Source: Pedobacter punctiformis
Lineage (GTDB): Bacteria > Bacteroidota > Bacteroidia > Sphingobacteriales > Sphingobacteriaceae
Length of the DNA: 64,000 nucleotides
Direction of reading: 5' to 3'
Assembly: GCF_027213715.1 (NCBI RefSeq)
Contig: NZ_JAPWGM010000001.1
Coordinates: forward strand, 620,001-684,000
Of this stretch, positions 33,270 to 42,425 are shown in pieces (the first letter of the stretch is position 1; the number at the start of each line of letters is the position of its first letter). The notes beneath the pieces were generated by a model. The model saw only the letters and a program-made list of their open reading frames with translations. It had not been told where the DNA came from and did not search any database. The position numbers were made by a program, and so were the translations under genes.

Positions 33270-33524
33270 TTATTTAATTTCTTCGTAATCTACAAAATCA
33301 CCCAGCTTATCGGTTTTACTCTGATCCGGTTTAGGCGGCATATAATCAATTGAGATTGAACCTTCGGGTTTTGATCGTCTTTGCTGGCTTTGTTGCCCTC
33401 CTGTTGCTTGCTGTTGCATTTTAGACGCGAGGTTATTAAACAACATTGGTAACAACAGGCGAATCAACACTCTGATTACCCAAAGTACCATTATGGCTAT
33501 AATTATGAATTTTATTAACTGCAT
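33270..33524 (-). CDS. DUF4834 family small membrane protein
   Basis: 84 aa. One hydrophobic segment (residues about 3-30, LIKFIIIAIMVLWVIRVLIR and onwards) is followed by a Gln-rich stretch and a tail rich in Pro, Asp and Lys ending FVDYEEIK, the typical DUF4834 design in Bacteroidota. The function is unknown. It has its own promoter box (33543-33550), and its transcript ends at the terminator within the SRPBCC gene. Confidence 0.75.
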   Translation of the reverse strand: MQLIKFIIIAIMVLWVIRVLIRLLLPMLFNNLASKMQQQATGGQQSQQRRSKPEGSISIDYMPPKPDQSKTDKLGDFVDYEEIK

Positions 33525-33542
33525 ATTAATTTACTATTAATA

Positions 33543-33550
33543 CAAATATA
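33543..33550 (-). promoter_or_regulatory. Candidate -7 box (TATATTTG) of the DUF4834 gene
   Basis: Exact TAnnTTTG on the minus strand, 18 bp before the ATG at 33524. A second identical octamer lies at 33612-33619. Neither has a clear TTG at the expected distance. Confidence 0.45.
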
Positions 33551-33644
33551 GACGTAGGTAAATTTATTTTGTTACTTATCTGTCCTTTAATTGCAATTTG
33601 ATTACAATCGTCAAATATACGAATTAAGTATAATTCAGGTTTTA

Positions 33645-33842
33645 TTAATCCTCTACAATCTCTGCAACACGACCAATCTGGCCATCTTCCAGTCTTACTT
33701 TAATTCCACGGGAATGAAATGCCGAAGAAGTTAACAAATTTTTTACTACACCGTAGGTAATGTTACCAGACCGCTGATCTTTTTTTAAAATAATCCCTAC
33801 TTCCAGTCCCGGGTAAATATTCTTTCTGTTTTGTCCGTTCAT
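33645..33842 (-). CDS. YwbE family protein (DUF2196)
   Basis: 65 aa, the usual length of YwbE. The sequence MNGQNRKNIYPGLEVGIILK, then KDQRSGNITYGVVKNLLTSS and VRLEDGQIGRVAEI, gives the characteristic GxxVxIxxKxDQRSGxxTxG pattern of this small, probably SH3-like fold. Cytoplasmic, function unknown. It lies 23 bp after the DUF3472 gene and is possibly cotranscribed. Confidence 0.88.
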   Translation of the reverse strand: MNGQNRKNIYPGLEVGIILKKDQRSGNITYGVVKNLLTSSAFHSRGIKVRLEDGQIGRVAEIVED

Positions 33843-33865
33843 TTTTTTCTAAATAATACCAATAA

Positions 33866-35158
33866 TTAAGGTAGTTTACTAAAATCGATCACTGGTTTTT
33901 TGTTTCCGGGATTTCTGATAAACAGAACTTTCGGAACTGTATATTGACTAAAAAAGCCACAGTTTTTCAAAAAGAAAGATCCCTGATCAACGCCACCAGC
34001 AAAATCCATCCGATAACCTTTCATCCCGGTATTATCTGTTGTAAATCTCGTTCTGTTTAACTCTGTCCAGCTTCCTTTTTCATCCGCAATCCATTGGTTA
34101 TTAAATTTTACCATTCTGGTTTGGTCGCCTTGGGTCGGGATAAAATTCTCTAAAAAGGAATGGAAATGTTTTAGATACGTTTGTGTTTGCGGTCTTTTAA
34201 AACTCGCAATTAGCTGCCATTTATTTATTTCAGGAGCAAAGAAATAAGCAGTATACGTTGTTGTACTATCTTTTCCTGGCACACCATGCAATAAAAATTT
34301 GTAGGTATTTCCTGCTTTCCAGTTAAACCTTAAATAACTTTGTCCACCTGAACCTTCATTTCCAAATTCTCCAGTTTGTACATTTTCACCCTTTTTAAGC
34401 ATGGTAATTTTATGAGACTCAGGGATACTTTTCGGATCGTCTGTTTTGAAAGGGCTCCAAACCGAGAATAAAATCCTGCGTTCTGTTGCCGAATTTACCT
34501 GCATTCCGAAATATCCTTCCCCAAAGCCATTGGCCATAAAATATGAACCAATAAGGTCATTTCCAGCAGGCACGGTTACTTCGTTGTAAAACCATTCTGC
34601 ATTCGCATTTTCTGGCAGTTGATAATTTAAATGTACCGATGGACCACGTCTGCCCCAATGAAAAAAGCTTCCTTCGTTATTTTTAACATAGGCCGTTTTC
34701 TGATCGATAGCAGTTCCACTAACATTTAGCTTTGCAATGGATGGAAAACGCGTTTTAGTTTTATCAATTCCTTTAATGGTTAAAGCAACATAACCTGTAT
34801 CTTTAATTTCCCAGGTTCCGGCAGGCTCATTGATCTTTTTTTCTTCTTCAAAAAGAACTTTTTTCACCTCATTATTTACCGAAAACTCTAAAGTGGCAGT
34901 GCCCTCAACCGAAATTGTTTCTCCTGTTGAAACCGTAATATTGCCGGGTTTTGCAATTCTTAGGTAAACTGTAAAATATTCGTTCGGATCTGTCCAGTTT
35001 TCAATTCCTTTATTGGTCACCGTTCGTCCGCCATCTATATGTTTTGAGCTAAAAGCATTACCGCCCATTGGAATGGTGATATTGGTATCCTGCGCTAAAA
35101 CTGAAAAACTAATGGGGGTAAAAATTAATAAAAAAGCAAAAAGTTTAAGGGATTTCAT
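33866..35158 (-). CDS. DUF5077/DUF3472 secreted protein
   Basis: 430 aa with a signal peptide (MKSLKLFAFLLIFTPISFSV, cleaved near LAQ). Residues about 25-170 form a beta-rich DUF5077-like module, and the rest a DUF3472 domain: GRRGPSVHLNYQLPENANAE, YFMANGFGEGYFGMQVNS and RRILFSVWSPFKTDDP. These proteins are periplasmic or surface-exposed in Bacteroidota and may bind carbohydrate, though no activity is established. It follows uvrB by 14 bp with no visible functional link. Confidence 0.85.
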   Translation of the reverse strand: MKSLKLFAFLLIFTPISFSVLAQDTNITIPMGGNAFSSKHIDGGRTVTNKGIENWTDPNEYFTVYLRIAKPGNITVSTGETISVEGTATLEFSVNNEVKKVLFEEEKKINEPAGTWEIKDTGYVALTIKGIDKTKTRFPSIAKLNVSGTAIDQKTAYVKNNEGSFFHWGRRGPSVHLNYQLPENANAEWFYNEVTVPAGNDLIGSYFMANGFGEGYFGMQVNSATERRILFSVWSPFKTDDPKSIPESHKITMLKKGENVQTGEFGNEGSGGQSYLRFNWKAGNTYKFLLHGVPGKDSTTTYTAYFFAPEINKWQLIASFKRPQTQTYLKHFHSFLENFIPTQGDQTRMVKFNNQWIADEKGSWTELNRTRFTTDNTGMKGYRMDFAGGVDQGSFFLKNCGFFSQYTVPKVLFIRNPGNKKPVIDFSKLP

Positions 35159-35172
35159 TATTTGGTTTGATT

Positions 35173-37215
35173 TTATTTAGGGAATTTTTCGTTAAACATT
35201 TTTTCTAAGGCAAACATTTCGTCACGCAGTTTGGCTGCCTGTAAGAAATCCATATCTTTTGCGGCTTTCTGCATTTCTTTACGGGTATTATCGATGGCTT
35301 TCTGCAAATCAGATTTACCCATATATTGCACGATTGGATCAGCCGCTATGCTGATTTCAGCATTTTCCACGTAAGCTCTTGCCAAATTATCGCTTGCTTT
35401 TTGAGAGAAATCCAATACGGAAGTTTGCTCCAGAATTGCCTCACGCGATTTACCCACCGTTGTTGGTGTTATTCCATGTTCCAAATTATAAGCAATTTGA
35501 AGTTCACGACGACGATTGGTTTCTGAAATGGTTTTTTCCATACTATCTGTAATTCCATCCGCATACATAATCACCCGTCCTTTATCATTACGTGCAGCAC
35601 GCCCGATGGTTTGAATCAATGATTTTTCAGAACGTAAGAAACCTTCCTTATCTGCATCCAGAATGGCAACCAGCGTTACTTCCGGCAAATCCAAACCTTC
35701 TCTCAATAAGTTAATCCCGATTAAAACATCAAATTCACCTAATCGTAAACCCCTCAAAATCTCAACACGTTCCAGCGTTTTAATTTCGGAGTGAATGTAT
35801 CGGGTTTTAATATTCAGACGGTCCATATATTTTGTCAGCTCCTCCGCCATACGCTTGGTTAAGGTCGTCACCAAAATACGTCCACCCTGTTTTATCGTAA
35901 TGTCTATTTCGTCCAAAAGATCATCAACCTGATTAATGGCCGGCCTGATCTCAATTACCGGATCTAATAAACCTGTTGGGCGAATAACCTGCTCTACCAC
36001 AACTCCATCAGATTTTTCCAGCTCGTAATCTGCAGGTGTAGCGCTTACATAAATCGTTTGGGGCGCCAGGGCTTCAAACTCATTAAAATTTAAGGGGCGG
36101 TTATCTAATGCCGCAGGCAAACGGAAACCATACTCCACTAAAGAAAGTTTCCGCGACCGGTCTCCACCGTACATAGCCCTGATTTGTGGAACTGTTACGT
36201 GACTCTCATCGATGACCATTAAATAATCATCAGGGAAGTAATCCAGTAAGCAGAAAGGCCGCATGCCAGGACTACGTCCATCAAAGAAACGCGAATAGTT
36301 TTCAATCCCTGAACAATAGCCGAGCTCTTTCATCATTTCGATATCGAAATTGGTTCGTTCTTCCAGTCGTTTTGCTTCCAGTAAATGCCTGTCGGCAATT
36401 AATTGGTTTTTGCGAATTTCCAGTTCTTCCTGAATACCCCAAATCGATTGTGTAAACCGATCCTTCGGCGTCACAAATAAATTGGCCGGATAAATGGCCA
36501 TATCTTCCAGTTTTTCTATGGTTTTACCCGAAACAGGGTCAATAGCAGAAAGTTCTTCAATATCATCACCAAAAAAAGAAATGCGGTAGGCATGATCCAG
36601 ATAAGCCGGATAAATATCAACGGTATCGCCTTTAACCCTGAATGTTCCACGTTTAAATTCCGTAGTCGCTCTAGAATAAAGAATCTCTACCAAACTATGT
36701 AAAAATGCATTTCTGGAAATCCTAAGGCCTACACCAAAACGAAAAACCATTCTCGAAAAATCTTCAGGATTTCCCATACCATAGATACAGGAGATGGAAG
36801 AAACCACAATAATGTCCCTGCGCCCGCTCATTAAGGAAGAAGTGGTGCGTAAACGTAATTTTTCAATTTCTTCGTTAATGCTTAAGTCCTTTTCTATATA
36901 GGTGTTGCTGGATGCGATAAAAGCTTCCGGCTGGTAATAATCGTAATAGGAAACAAAATAATTTACCGAGTTTTCGGGAAAGAAGTTTTTAAACTCTCCG
37001 TATAACTGCGCCGCCAGGGTTTTATTATGGCTTAAAATTAAGGTTGGCTTTTGCGTCTGCTCAATAACATTAGCTACGGTAAAAGTTTTGCCCGAACCGG
37101 TTACTCCTAATAAAGTTTGATAATGTTCGTTTGCATTTACACCATCAACAAGCTGTTTTATAGCGCCCGGCTGATCGCCTGTTGGTTGATATGCGGAAGT
37201 GATTTTAAATTTCAT
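35173..37215 (-). CDS. uvrB: Excinuclease ABC subunit UvrB
   Basis: 680 aa starting MKFKITSAYQPTGDQPGAIK; an in-frame ATG 12 bp upstream is less likely. Walker A GVTGSGKT is at residues 37-44, the DNA-probing beta-hairpin region is YYDYYQPEAF, and the helicase motif is VIDESHVTVPQIR. TLTKRMAEELTKYM and IGRAARNDKGRVIMYAD are helicase motifs V and VI. The C-terminal UVR domain (IDNTRKEMQKAAKDMDFLQA) contacts UvrC. Component of nucleotide-excision repair, partner of UvrA and UvrC, not seen here. Confidence 0.98.
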   Translation of the reverse strand: MKFKITSAYQPTGDQPGAIKQLVDGVNANEHYQTLLGVTGSGKTFTVANVIEQTQKPTLILSHNKTLAAQLYGEFKNFFPENSVNYFVSYYDYYQPEAFIASSNTYIEKDLSINEEIEKLRLRTTSSLMSGRRDIIVVSSISCIYGMGNPEDFSRMVFRFGVGLRISRNAFLHSLVEILYSRATTEFKRGTFRVKGDTVDIYPAYLDHAYRISFFGDDIEELSAIDPVSGKTIEKLEDMAIYPANLFVTPKDRFTQSIWGIQEELEIRKNQLIADRHLLEAKRLEERTNFDIEMMKELGYCSGIENYSRFFDGRSPGMRPFCLLDYFPDDYLMVIDESHVTVPQIRAMYGGDRSRKLSLVEYGFRLPAALDNRPLNFNEFEALAPQTIYVSATPADYELEKSDGVVVEQVIRPTGLLDPVIEIRPAINQVDDLLDEIDITIKQGGRILVTTLTKRMAEELTKYMDRLNIKTRYIHSEIKTLERVEILRGLRLGEFDVLIGINLLREGLDLPEVTLVAILDADKEGFLRSEKSLIQTIGRAARNDKGRVIMYADGITDSMEKTISETNRRRELQIAYNLEHGITPTTVGKSREAILEQTSVLDFSQKASDNLARAYVENAEISIAADPIVQYMGKSDLQKAIDNTRKEMQKAAKDMDFLQAAKLRDEMFALEKMFNEKFPK

Positions 37216-37224
37216 AGGCAATAT

Positions 37225-37232
37225 CAAATGTA
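37225..37232 (-). promoter_or_regulatory. Candidate -7 box (TACATTTG) of uvrB
   Basis: Exact TAnnTTTG on the minus strand, 10 bp before the uvrB ATG at 37215. No TTG at the standard spacing. The transcript would have a very short leader. Confidence 0.42.
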
Positions 37233-37307
37233 CGAAATCCGGTTGAAAGCTTAAAGTTCAAAACCTTGTTCAATAATATTTGATGCTCTGGTGATAATAG
37301 CATAAAA

Positions 37308-37338
37308 AAGCCCTGCAGATTTTGTTTCTGCAAGGCTT
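37308..37338 (-). terminator. Rho-independent terminator after the M1 peptidase gene
   Basis: The minus strand forms AAGCCTTGCAGA / TCTGCAGGGCTT with one mismatch and a 7-nt loop, followed by a T-rich run. It lies about 18 bp after the peptidase stop. Confidence 0.82.
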
Positions 37339-37356
37339 ATAAATATTATTTCAATA

Positions 37357-39729
37357 CTACTTACCAGAAGCTTTTTGCATTGGGTTTTGCCCTACTGACT
37401 GGCCTCTTACCGCAGCATTGGCTTTGGTTTTATACATTTTAAATTTACTTTGATTTGCTTTACCGCCCCATGCATTGTTACCGGTGTCAATATCTGCTGT
37501 CTCGCGAAGCGGATCAACCAGAATAGAAGCAACCTCCTTATCTTTCACATAAAATTTGGATGTTTTTAACTCGTTATGTCTCCAGATTTGTGCAGGAATA
37601 CGGTCAATTTCTTTCGTTCCGTCTTTGTACGTAAACTCTACAATAATTGGCATGACCAATCCGCCTTTGTTGCTAAAGCTTAATTCATAAAAATATTTAT
37701 TCTCATATTTTTGCTGATCGTTGTCGGCTACAACTTCAAACGGGGCTGTCATTTCAGTTTTAGTTGCAGTTGTGGTATCAACCGTAACTAATCCTCTATC
37801 ATATTTATAATAGAAATCTTGTGCAGCAGGAGTTTTATCTACATAGAAACTGATCTTTTTATCTGCACGGTTTCTGATTTTAGAAATATCATCAAAAGCA
37901 TTTAATGCAGGACGATCAATTTTTACCATCCTCGATCTCGCTGCAGGCAAAGTAGTTGGGAAATCGGCTTTGGCAAATTTCACACTATCCAAAGAAATGT
38001 CGCATGGATCGGTGCCATAAAACCAGCCTCTCCAAAACCAGTCCAGATCTTCGCCACTGGCATCTTCCATGGTGCGGAAAAGATCAGCAGGTTCAGGGTG
38101 TTTAAAGGCCCATCTTCTTGAATATTCTTTAAAAGCATAATCAAATAACTCTCTGCCCATAATGGTTTCACGCAAAATATTTAAGCCCGTAGCAGGTTTT
38201 GAATAGGCGTTAGGCCCAAACCGGGCAATATTTTCAGAATTGGTCATAATTGGCTCCAACTCATCTTTTGGTAATTTCATGTAGTCAACAATGGTGTATG
38301 CCGGCCCTTTTTTACTTGGAAAAGTATTATCCCATAGTTCTTCGGTCAGGTATTCAACAAAAGAGTTTAAGCCCTCGTCCATCCAGGTCCACTGGCGCTC
38401 ATCACTGTTTACAATCATTGGGAAGAAATTATGCCCAACTTCATGAATAATTACACCCAGCATTCCATTTTTAGTGCTTTCACTGTAAGTTCCGTCCGCA
38501 TCTGTACGGCCATAGTTAAAACAAATCATCGGATATTCCATTCCATTTGCAGCCTCTATACTTTGTGCAACGGGATAAGGGTAAGGAATGGTAAAATCTG
38601 AATATGTTTTAATGGTATGCGCTACTGCACGGGTAGAAAATTTGCTGTATAAATTATAGGCTTCCTTTCCATAAAAACTCATACACATTACGGTATTGTT
38701 GTTGGCGGCAATTTTTTGTGGCATGGCATCCCAGATAAACTTACGTGATGAAGTCCACGCAAAATCGCGAACATTATTGGCCTGAAACACCCAGGTTTTT
38801 TTTGTTGTTGCTTTTTTAGTTTCAGCAGCCTTTGCTTCGGCAAGTGTTTGAATTTCTACCGGAGCTGTTGCCGTTTTAGCAGTATTGTACCGGCCTAACT
38901 GAGTTGGATTTAAAACAGCGCTGTAGTTAATGCATTCTCCGGTTGATCCAATAAGGTGGTCTGCCGGAACCGTCATTTGCACCTTAAAATCACCAAAAGT
39001 TAAAGCAAACTCGCCTCTCCCGGTAAACTGATGATTTTGCCAGCCCTGAAAATCACTGTAAACACACAAACGAGGATACCATTGTGTCATCGTGAACAGG
39101 TAATTGCCATCTGCGGGGAAGAATTCATAACCACCACGACCGCCAATACTCATTCTATCGGAAATTTTATAATTCCAATCGATATTGAAAATAAATTTTT
39201 GACCTGTTTTTAAAGCAACGGGCAAATCAACCCTCATCATGGTCTTATTTACGGTATAGCTTAATTTTTGACCTGCGGCATCCGTTAATTTGGTAATGTT
39301 AATTCCATAACCATTATTTGTTTTATTGCCTAACTGATCAATTCCCTGAGTGGTTCCGGCAGCAGGCATTTTTGTTGCATCCTGATAGTTTGCATTTTTA
39401 TCTGTACTGTGTTGATTTTCGTCAAGCTGAAGCCAGATATAAGTTAAAGGATCAGGAGAGTTATTGGTATAAGTAATGGTTTCTGATCCTGTTAGCAGCA
39501 GATTTTTTTCATCAAGTTCGCACTTAATGTTATAATCTGCACGCTGTTGCCAATACTTAACACCAGGTGCCCCACTGGCTGTACGTTGCTCATTTGGTGT
39601 TGGCAGAATGGTACCAAGCTGCTCAAACTTATTTCCGTGATTACTCCCCGGGTTATTCTGAATGTTTTGAGCGAAAGCCAGGCTCCCAGCAAAAAGCATC
39701 AGGCCGGTTAGTGTAAACAGTTTATTCAT
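37357..39729 (-). CDS. M1 family metallopeptidase, secreted
   Basis: 790 aa with a signal peptide (MNKLFTLTGLMLFAGSLAFA). An N-terminal beta-domain with YNIKCELDEKNLLLTGSETI is followed by the catalytic domain. HEVGH is followed exactly 18 residues later by Glu (WMDEGLNSF), the HEXXH-x18-E zinc signature of M1. The upstream GAMEN-like motif is NGMEYPMICF. This is an aminopeptidase-type enzyme in the periplasm or on the surface. It follows the HupE-like gene by 11 bp on the same strand. No C-terminal secretion domain was recognised. Confidence 0.92.
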   Translation of the reverse strand: MNKLFTLTGLMLFAGSLAFAQNIQNNPGSNHGNKFEQLGTILPTPNEQRTASGAPGVKYWQQRADYNIKCELDEKNLLLTGSETITYTNNSPDPLTYIWLQLDENQHSTDKNANYQDATKMPAAGTTQGIDQLGNKTNNGYGINITKLTDAAGQKLSYTVNKTMMRVDLPVALKTGQKFIFNIDWNYKISDRMSIGGRGGYEFFPADGNYLFTMTQWYPRLCVYSDFQGWQNHQFTGRGEFALTFGDFKVQMTVPADHLIGSTGECINYSAVLNPTQLGRYNTAKTATAPVEIQTLAEAKAAETKKATTKKTWVFQANNVRDFAWTSSRKFIWDAMPQKIAANNNTVMCMSFYGKEAYNLYSKFSTRAVAHTIKTYSDFTIPYPYPVAQSIEAANGMEYPMICFNYGRTDADGTYSESTKNGMLGVIIHEVGHNFFPMIVNSDERQWTWMDEGLNSFVEYLTEELWDNTFPSKKGPAYTIVDYMKLPKDELEPIMTNSENIARFGPNAYSKPATGLNILRETIMGRELFDYAFKEYSRRWAFKHPEPADLFRTMEDASGEDLDWFWRGWFYGTDPCDISLDSVKFAKADFPTTLPAARSRMVKIDRPALNAFDDISKIRNRADKKISFYVDKTPAAQDFYYKYDRGLVTVDTTTATKTEMTAPFEVVADNDQQKYENKYFYELSFSNKGGLVMPIIVEFTYKDGTKEIDRIPAQIWRHNELKTSKFYVKDKEVASILVDPLRETADIDTGNNAWGGKANQSKFKMYKTKANAAVRGQSVGQNPMQKASGK

Positions 39730-39740
39730 GTTTTATTAAT

Positions 39741-40325
39741 TTAAAATGGTATTCTTTCTAAAGCCATTTTTAAAGCCAGGCTAAATACGGCTGCGGATAC
39801 AAATAGCACCCAATTTACTCTTTTAATTTGGGTATAGTTAAAAACAACCCAGGTAACGGCTAAGATAATCATAACCACGAATATTTGTCCGGCCTCCAAT
39901 CCAACATTAAAGCCAAATAAACCCCAGCCTACATGCTGATCCTTTGCCAGCATCATACGGATAGAATTTGCAAAACCCATTCCATGAATTAATCCAAAAA
40001 CTAAAGCCAGATAGTAGTTTATTCTTATCGACCTTAATGAAAAGTTTTTCCTGAACAAGTTACTGATCGCGGTTAAAACAATTGTACAGGGAATCAGAAA
40101 TTCTACCCATTTACTATCAAAACGGACAATATCTAAAACACTTAATAAAAGTGTTAACGAATGCCCAATAGTAAAAGCTGTGACTAAAATTAATACTTGT
40201 TTGAGATTTTTATAACTATAAATTGCTACAAGTGCCAAAATAAAGAGCTGATGATCCAGTGCATCCGCACTTATGATGTGTTCCCAACCCAATTTGAAGT
40301 AAAAAATAAAATCTTGTAAGGGCAT
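39741..40325 (-). CDS. HupE/UreJ-like membrane protein
   Basis: 194 aa with about six or seven membrane helices. HIISADALDHQLFILALVAI (residues 15-34), FTIGHSLTLLLSVL, GLIHGMGFANSIR and GLEAGQIFVVMI are HupE/UreJ hallmarks, with His and Glu residues placed in membrane helices. HupE and UreJ proteins are nickel or cobalt transporters in hydrogenase and urease clusters; those gene clusters are absent here, so nickel transport is not secure. It lies next to the M1 peptidase and divergent to the DUF6702 gene. Confidence 0.85.
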   Translation of the reverse strand: MPLQDFIFYFKLGWEHIISADALDHQLFILALVAIYSYKNLKQVLILVTAFTIGHSLTLLLSVLDIVRFDSKWVEFLIPCTIVLTAISNLFRKNFSLRSIRINYYLALVFGLIHGMGFANSIRMMLAKDQHVGWGLFGFNVGLEAGQIFVVMIILAVTWVVFNYTQIKRVNWVLFVSAAVFSLALKMALERIPF

Positions 40326-40358
40326 TTTTAAATTTTAGCTTTATTAAATAAGCTTTAG

Positions 40359-40366
40359 TACTTTTG
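40359..40366 (+). promoter_or_regulatory. Candidate -7 box (TACTTTTG) of the DUF6702 gene
   Basis: Exact TAnnTTTG on the plus strand, 48 bp before the ATG at 40415 in the divergent region with hupE. The upstream TTG is not clear. Confidence 0.45.
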
Positions 40367-40414
40367 AATGCTTAAAATTAAAATTTTAATTACAAAAAAG
40401 CCATAATTGCCATA

Positions 40415-40927
40415 ATGCAACTCTTAAATACCAAATTTGTTACCTTATTTCTGGTGTTTATACTCTCTGCAACAGCAAAAGAGAAAAAACACCCACTTCA
40501 TGTAAGCACAACTGAGGTAAATTTTAATGCTAAAGATAAAACACTTGAAGTAAGTTGCAGAATTTTTACAGATGATTTTGAATCCATACTTTCAAAGCTG
40601 TACAAACAAAAAACAGATCTTTCCAAGCCGGCTATGAAAACAGCGATGGATGAACTGGTAAAAAAATACCTCACGTCTCATTTGCAACTTAAAACCAATG
40701 GAAAAGCAGTAGCCATGAGTTACGTAGGTTTTGAAATTGACCACGAGGCAACAAATATTTATCTGGAAGTTGAAAAAATATCGTCTGTTAAATCCATCGA
40801 AATTGACAACAATATTTTATACGATTTATTTGACGATCAAATGAGTATTGTGCATGTTGTAAAAAATGGAAACCGGAAAAGCACTAAGATTCTTTACCCT
40901 GATAAAAAATTTATTGCAAACTTTTAA
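40415..40927 (+). CDS. DUF6702 family secreted protein
   Basis: 170 aa. The hydrophobic N-terminus (TKFVTLFLVFILSATA) is a signal peptide. The mature protein begins KEKKHPLHVSTTEVNF, followed by KTLEVSCRIFTDDFESIL and KYLTSHLQLKTNGKAVAMSY, the pattern of DUF6702. The family is found in Bacteroidota beside HupE-like and M1 peptidase genes, as here, which suggests a common process. No catalytic motif is apparent. The C-terminal half has the alternating pattern of a beta-sandwich. Confidence 0.8.
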   Translation: MQLLNTKFVTLFLVFILSATAKEKKHPLHVSTTEVNFNAKDKTLEVSCRIFTDDFESILSKLYKQKTDLSKPAMKTAMDELVKKYLTSHLQLKTNGKAVAMSYVGFEIDHEATNIYLEVEKISSVKSIEIDNNILYDLFDDQMSIVHVVKNGNRKSTKILYPDKKFIANF

Positions 40928-41071
40928 TTCTGATCTTTGTATTAAGTATTAAATCATTTTTTAATAATTGTTAACTTTAATTTAAAGTACATTGCCAAAC
41001 AAATGACCATAATTTTGTCGCAGAATTTGTTTGTAATCTTAATTTATACGTCCCTATTGTTTAAATAAGTT

Positions 41072-42340
41072 ATGCACTTGATCATTTTTTCTGTTACGTT
41101 AACACCCAGGATTAAGTATGTCTTTAATTTTATATTTAAGGATATTTTAAAGGCTGAAGTAGAGTTTACCGGAAACAGACAGTATTTTTTACAAAGCGAT
41201 CAGGCTAAAATCAGCTATGGAGAACAACCACTGGGTGATGAATTATTTTTTAAAAGCACAGCACTTCTGTTTTCCAATAAAGTTGAAGATTTCACTATAA
41301 AAACAATCAAATTTGGCGATTATCAGGTTCCATTTCCGGTGCAGGATTCTACCCTGCCCTTTGATGTTTTCGCGGCTTCATTTTTTATCGTCAGCAGATT
41401 TGAAGAATATTTACACGAAAAAAAATCAAGTGAGGTATTCAGGCCTTCAAAAAGTTATCAGTATAAATGGAAATTGCTTGATAAACCTATTATTGATGGC
41501 TGGGCATTGATTTTAAAGAATATAATCCAGAAAAAATATCCGGCTTTTAAATTTCATGATAAAAGCTTTAGTCATCAACCCACATTAAATTTTAAAATAT
41601 CGCCTGCTGCGCCAAGCGGTTTTTTACTTAAATCAAAATTCTTTTTTCAGGCTATATTTAAAAAAGAAATGAATTATTTCGGCGCTAAATTCGATAGCGT
41701 AACGGGCTTAAAAATAAACCATGAAGTACTGATTGCAGAGGTTGAAAAATTATTTGTACACAAGAAAAACAGACCGGTTTATTTTATTGAATTCCCGAAC
41801 GTACCTATTGAATTTATTCAAAAAGGTAAAATTTCTAAGTTTTTAGAAAACAGGCAGGTGGGCTTACTCCGGCCTTGTACCAACGAAGCCCAAAAAGCAA
41901 TTTCCATTAAAGAAACGTTGCTAAAACTTAAAAAACTTTATCCCGGTCAGGTAAATTTAATGAGCCAGCAACTGGAAATTCTGAAATTCCCGGCCTGTTA
42001 TTTAAATCTTTTAAACTCGGGTATTACTTCCGATTATTCAATGGGTTATGCAGATACGCCTGGTTTTAGAGCAGGCACCTGCACCGCCTTTAACTGGTAC
42101 GATCTTCAACTGGAAAAGGTTACCCCATTAAGCATAAAACCCTACTGCATAACCGATACAGCGCTTGAGTATTTACCCACAAAAGAGGGCTTAAAAATAA
42201 TACAGGATTATGTTGCCATTGTACGCTTCGTTGATGGTTCTTTTTATAGCAGTTGGCAATTAAAAAATTTATCAGCGGGTTTAAAGTTTAAAAAACTTAA
42301 AAATCTATTTAGCGAAATGCTAAAATATGCCGGTAATTAA
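41072..42340 (+). CDS. Polysaccharide deacetylase-like protein (DUF7033 type), probably catalytically inactive
   Basis: 422 aa. Residues 1-130 form an N-terminal DUF7033-like domain; the C-terminal part has the NodB-like layout of Bacteroidota polysaccharide deacetylases, with ITSDYSMGYADTPGFRAGTC at residues 318-337 well kept. The expected metal and catalytic segments are altered: TLNFKIS (171-177) stands where relatives have a TYDID-like motif, GLLRPCT (264-270) replaces the HPSY-like motif, and SSWQLKNLS (393-401) replaces WHNxxLS. It is therefore probably a pseudoenzyme or has a changed function. The comparison rests on my memory of the family. Confidence 0.7.
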   Translation: MHLIIFSVTLTPRIKYVFNFIFKDILKAEVEFTGNRQYFLQSDQAKISYGEQPLGDELFFKSTALLFSNKVEDFTIKTIKFGDYQVPFPVQDSTLPFDVFAASFFIVSRFEEYLHEKKSSEVFRPSKSYQYKWKLLDKPIIDGWALILKNIIQKKYPAFKFHDKSFSHQPTLNFKISPAAPSGFLLKSKFFFQAIFKKEMNYFGAKFDSVTGLKINHEVLIAEVEKLFVHKKNRPVYFIEFPNVPIEFIQKGKISKFLENRQVGLLRPCTNEAQKAISIKETLLKLKKLYPGQVNLMSQQLEILKFPACYLNLLNSGITSDYSMGYADTPGFRAGTCTAFNWYDLQLEKVTPLSIKPYCITDTALEYLPTKEGLKIIQDYVAIVRFVDGSFYSSWQLKNLSAGLKFKKLKNLFSEMLKYAGN

Positions 42341-42425
42341 GGCTTTCTATCATACTGTTACCGGAAAATATTAAATTTACATAGCACAGCCTGTATTAAA
42401 TTGTATTTTAGCCGATAAACTGATT

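Noticed and set aside
33612..33619. Second TATATTTG octamer as a separate promoter
   Set aside because: It is 88 bp from the DUF4834 start with no TTG at the right spacing, and in such AT-rich DNA the octamer can occur by chance.
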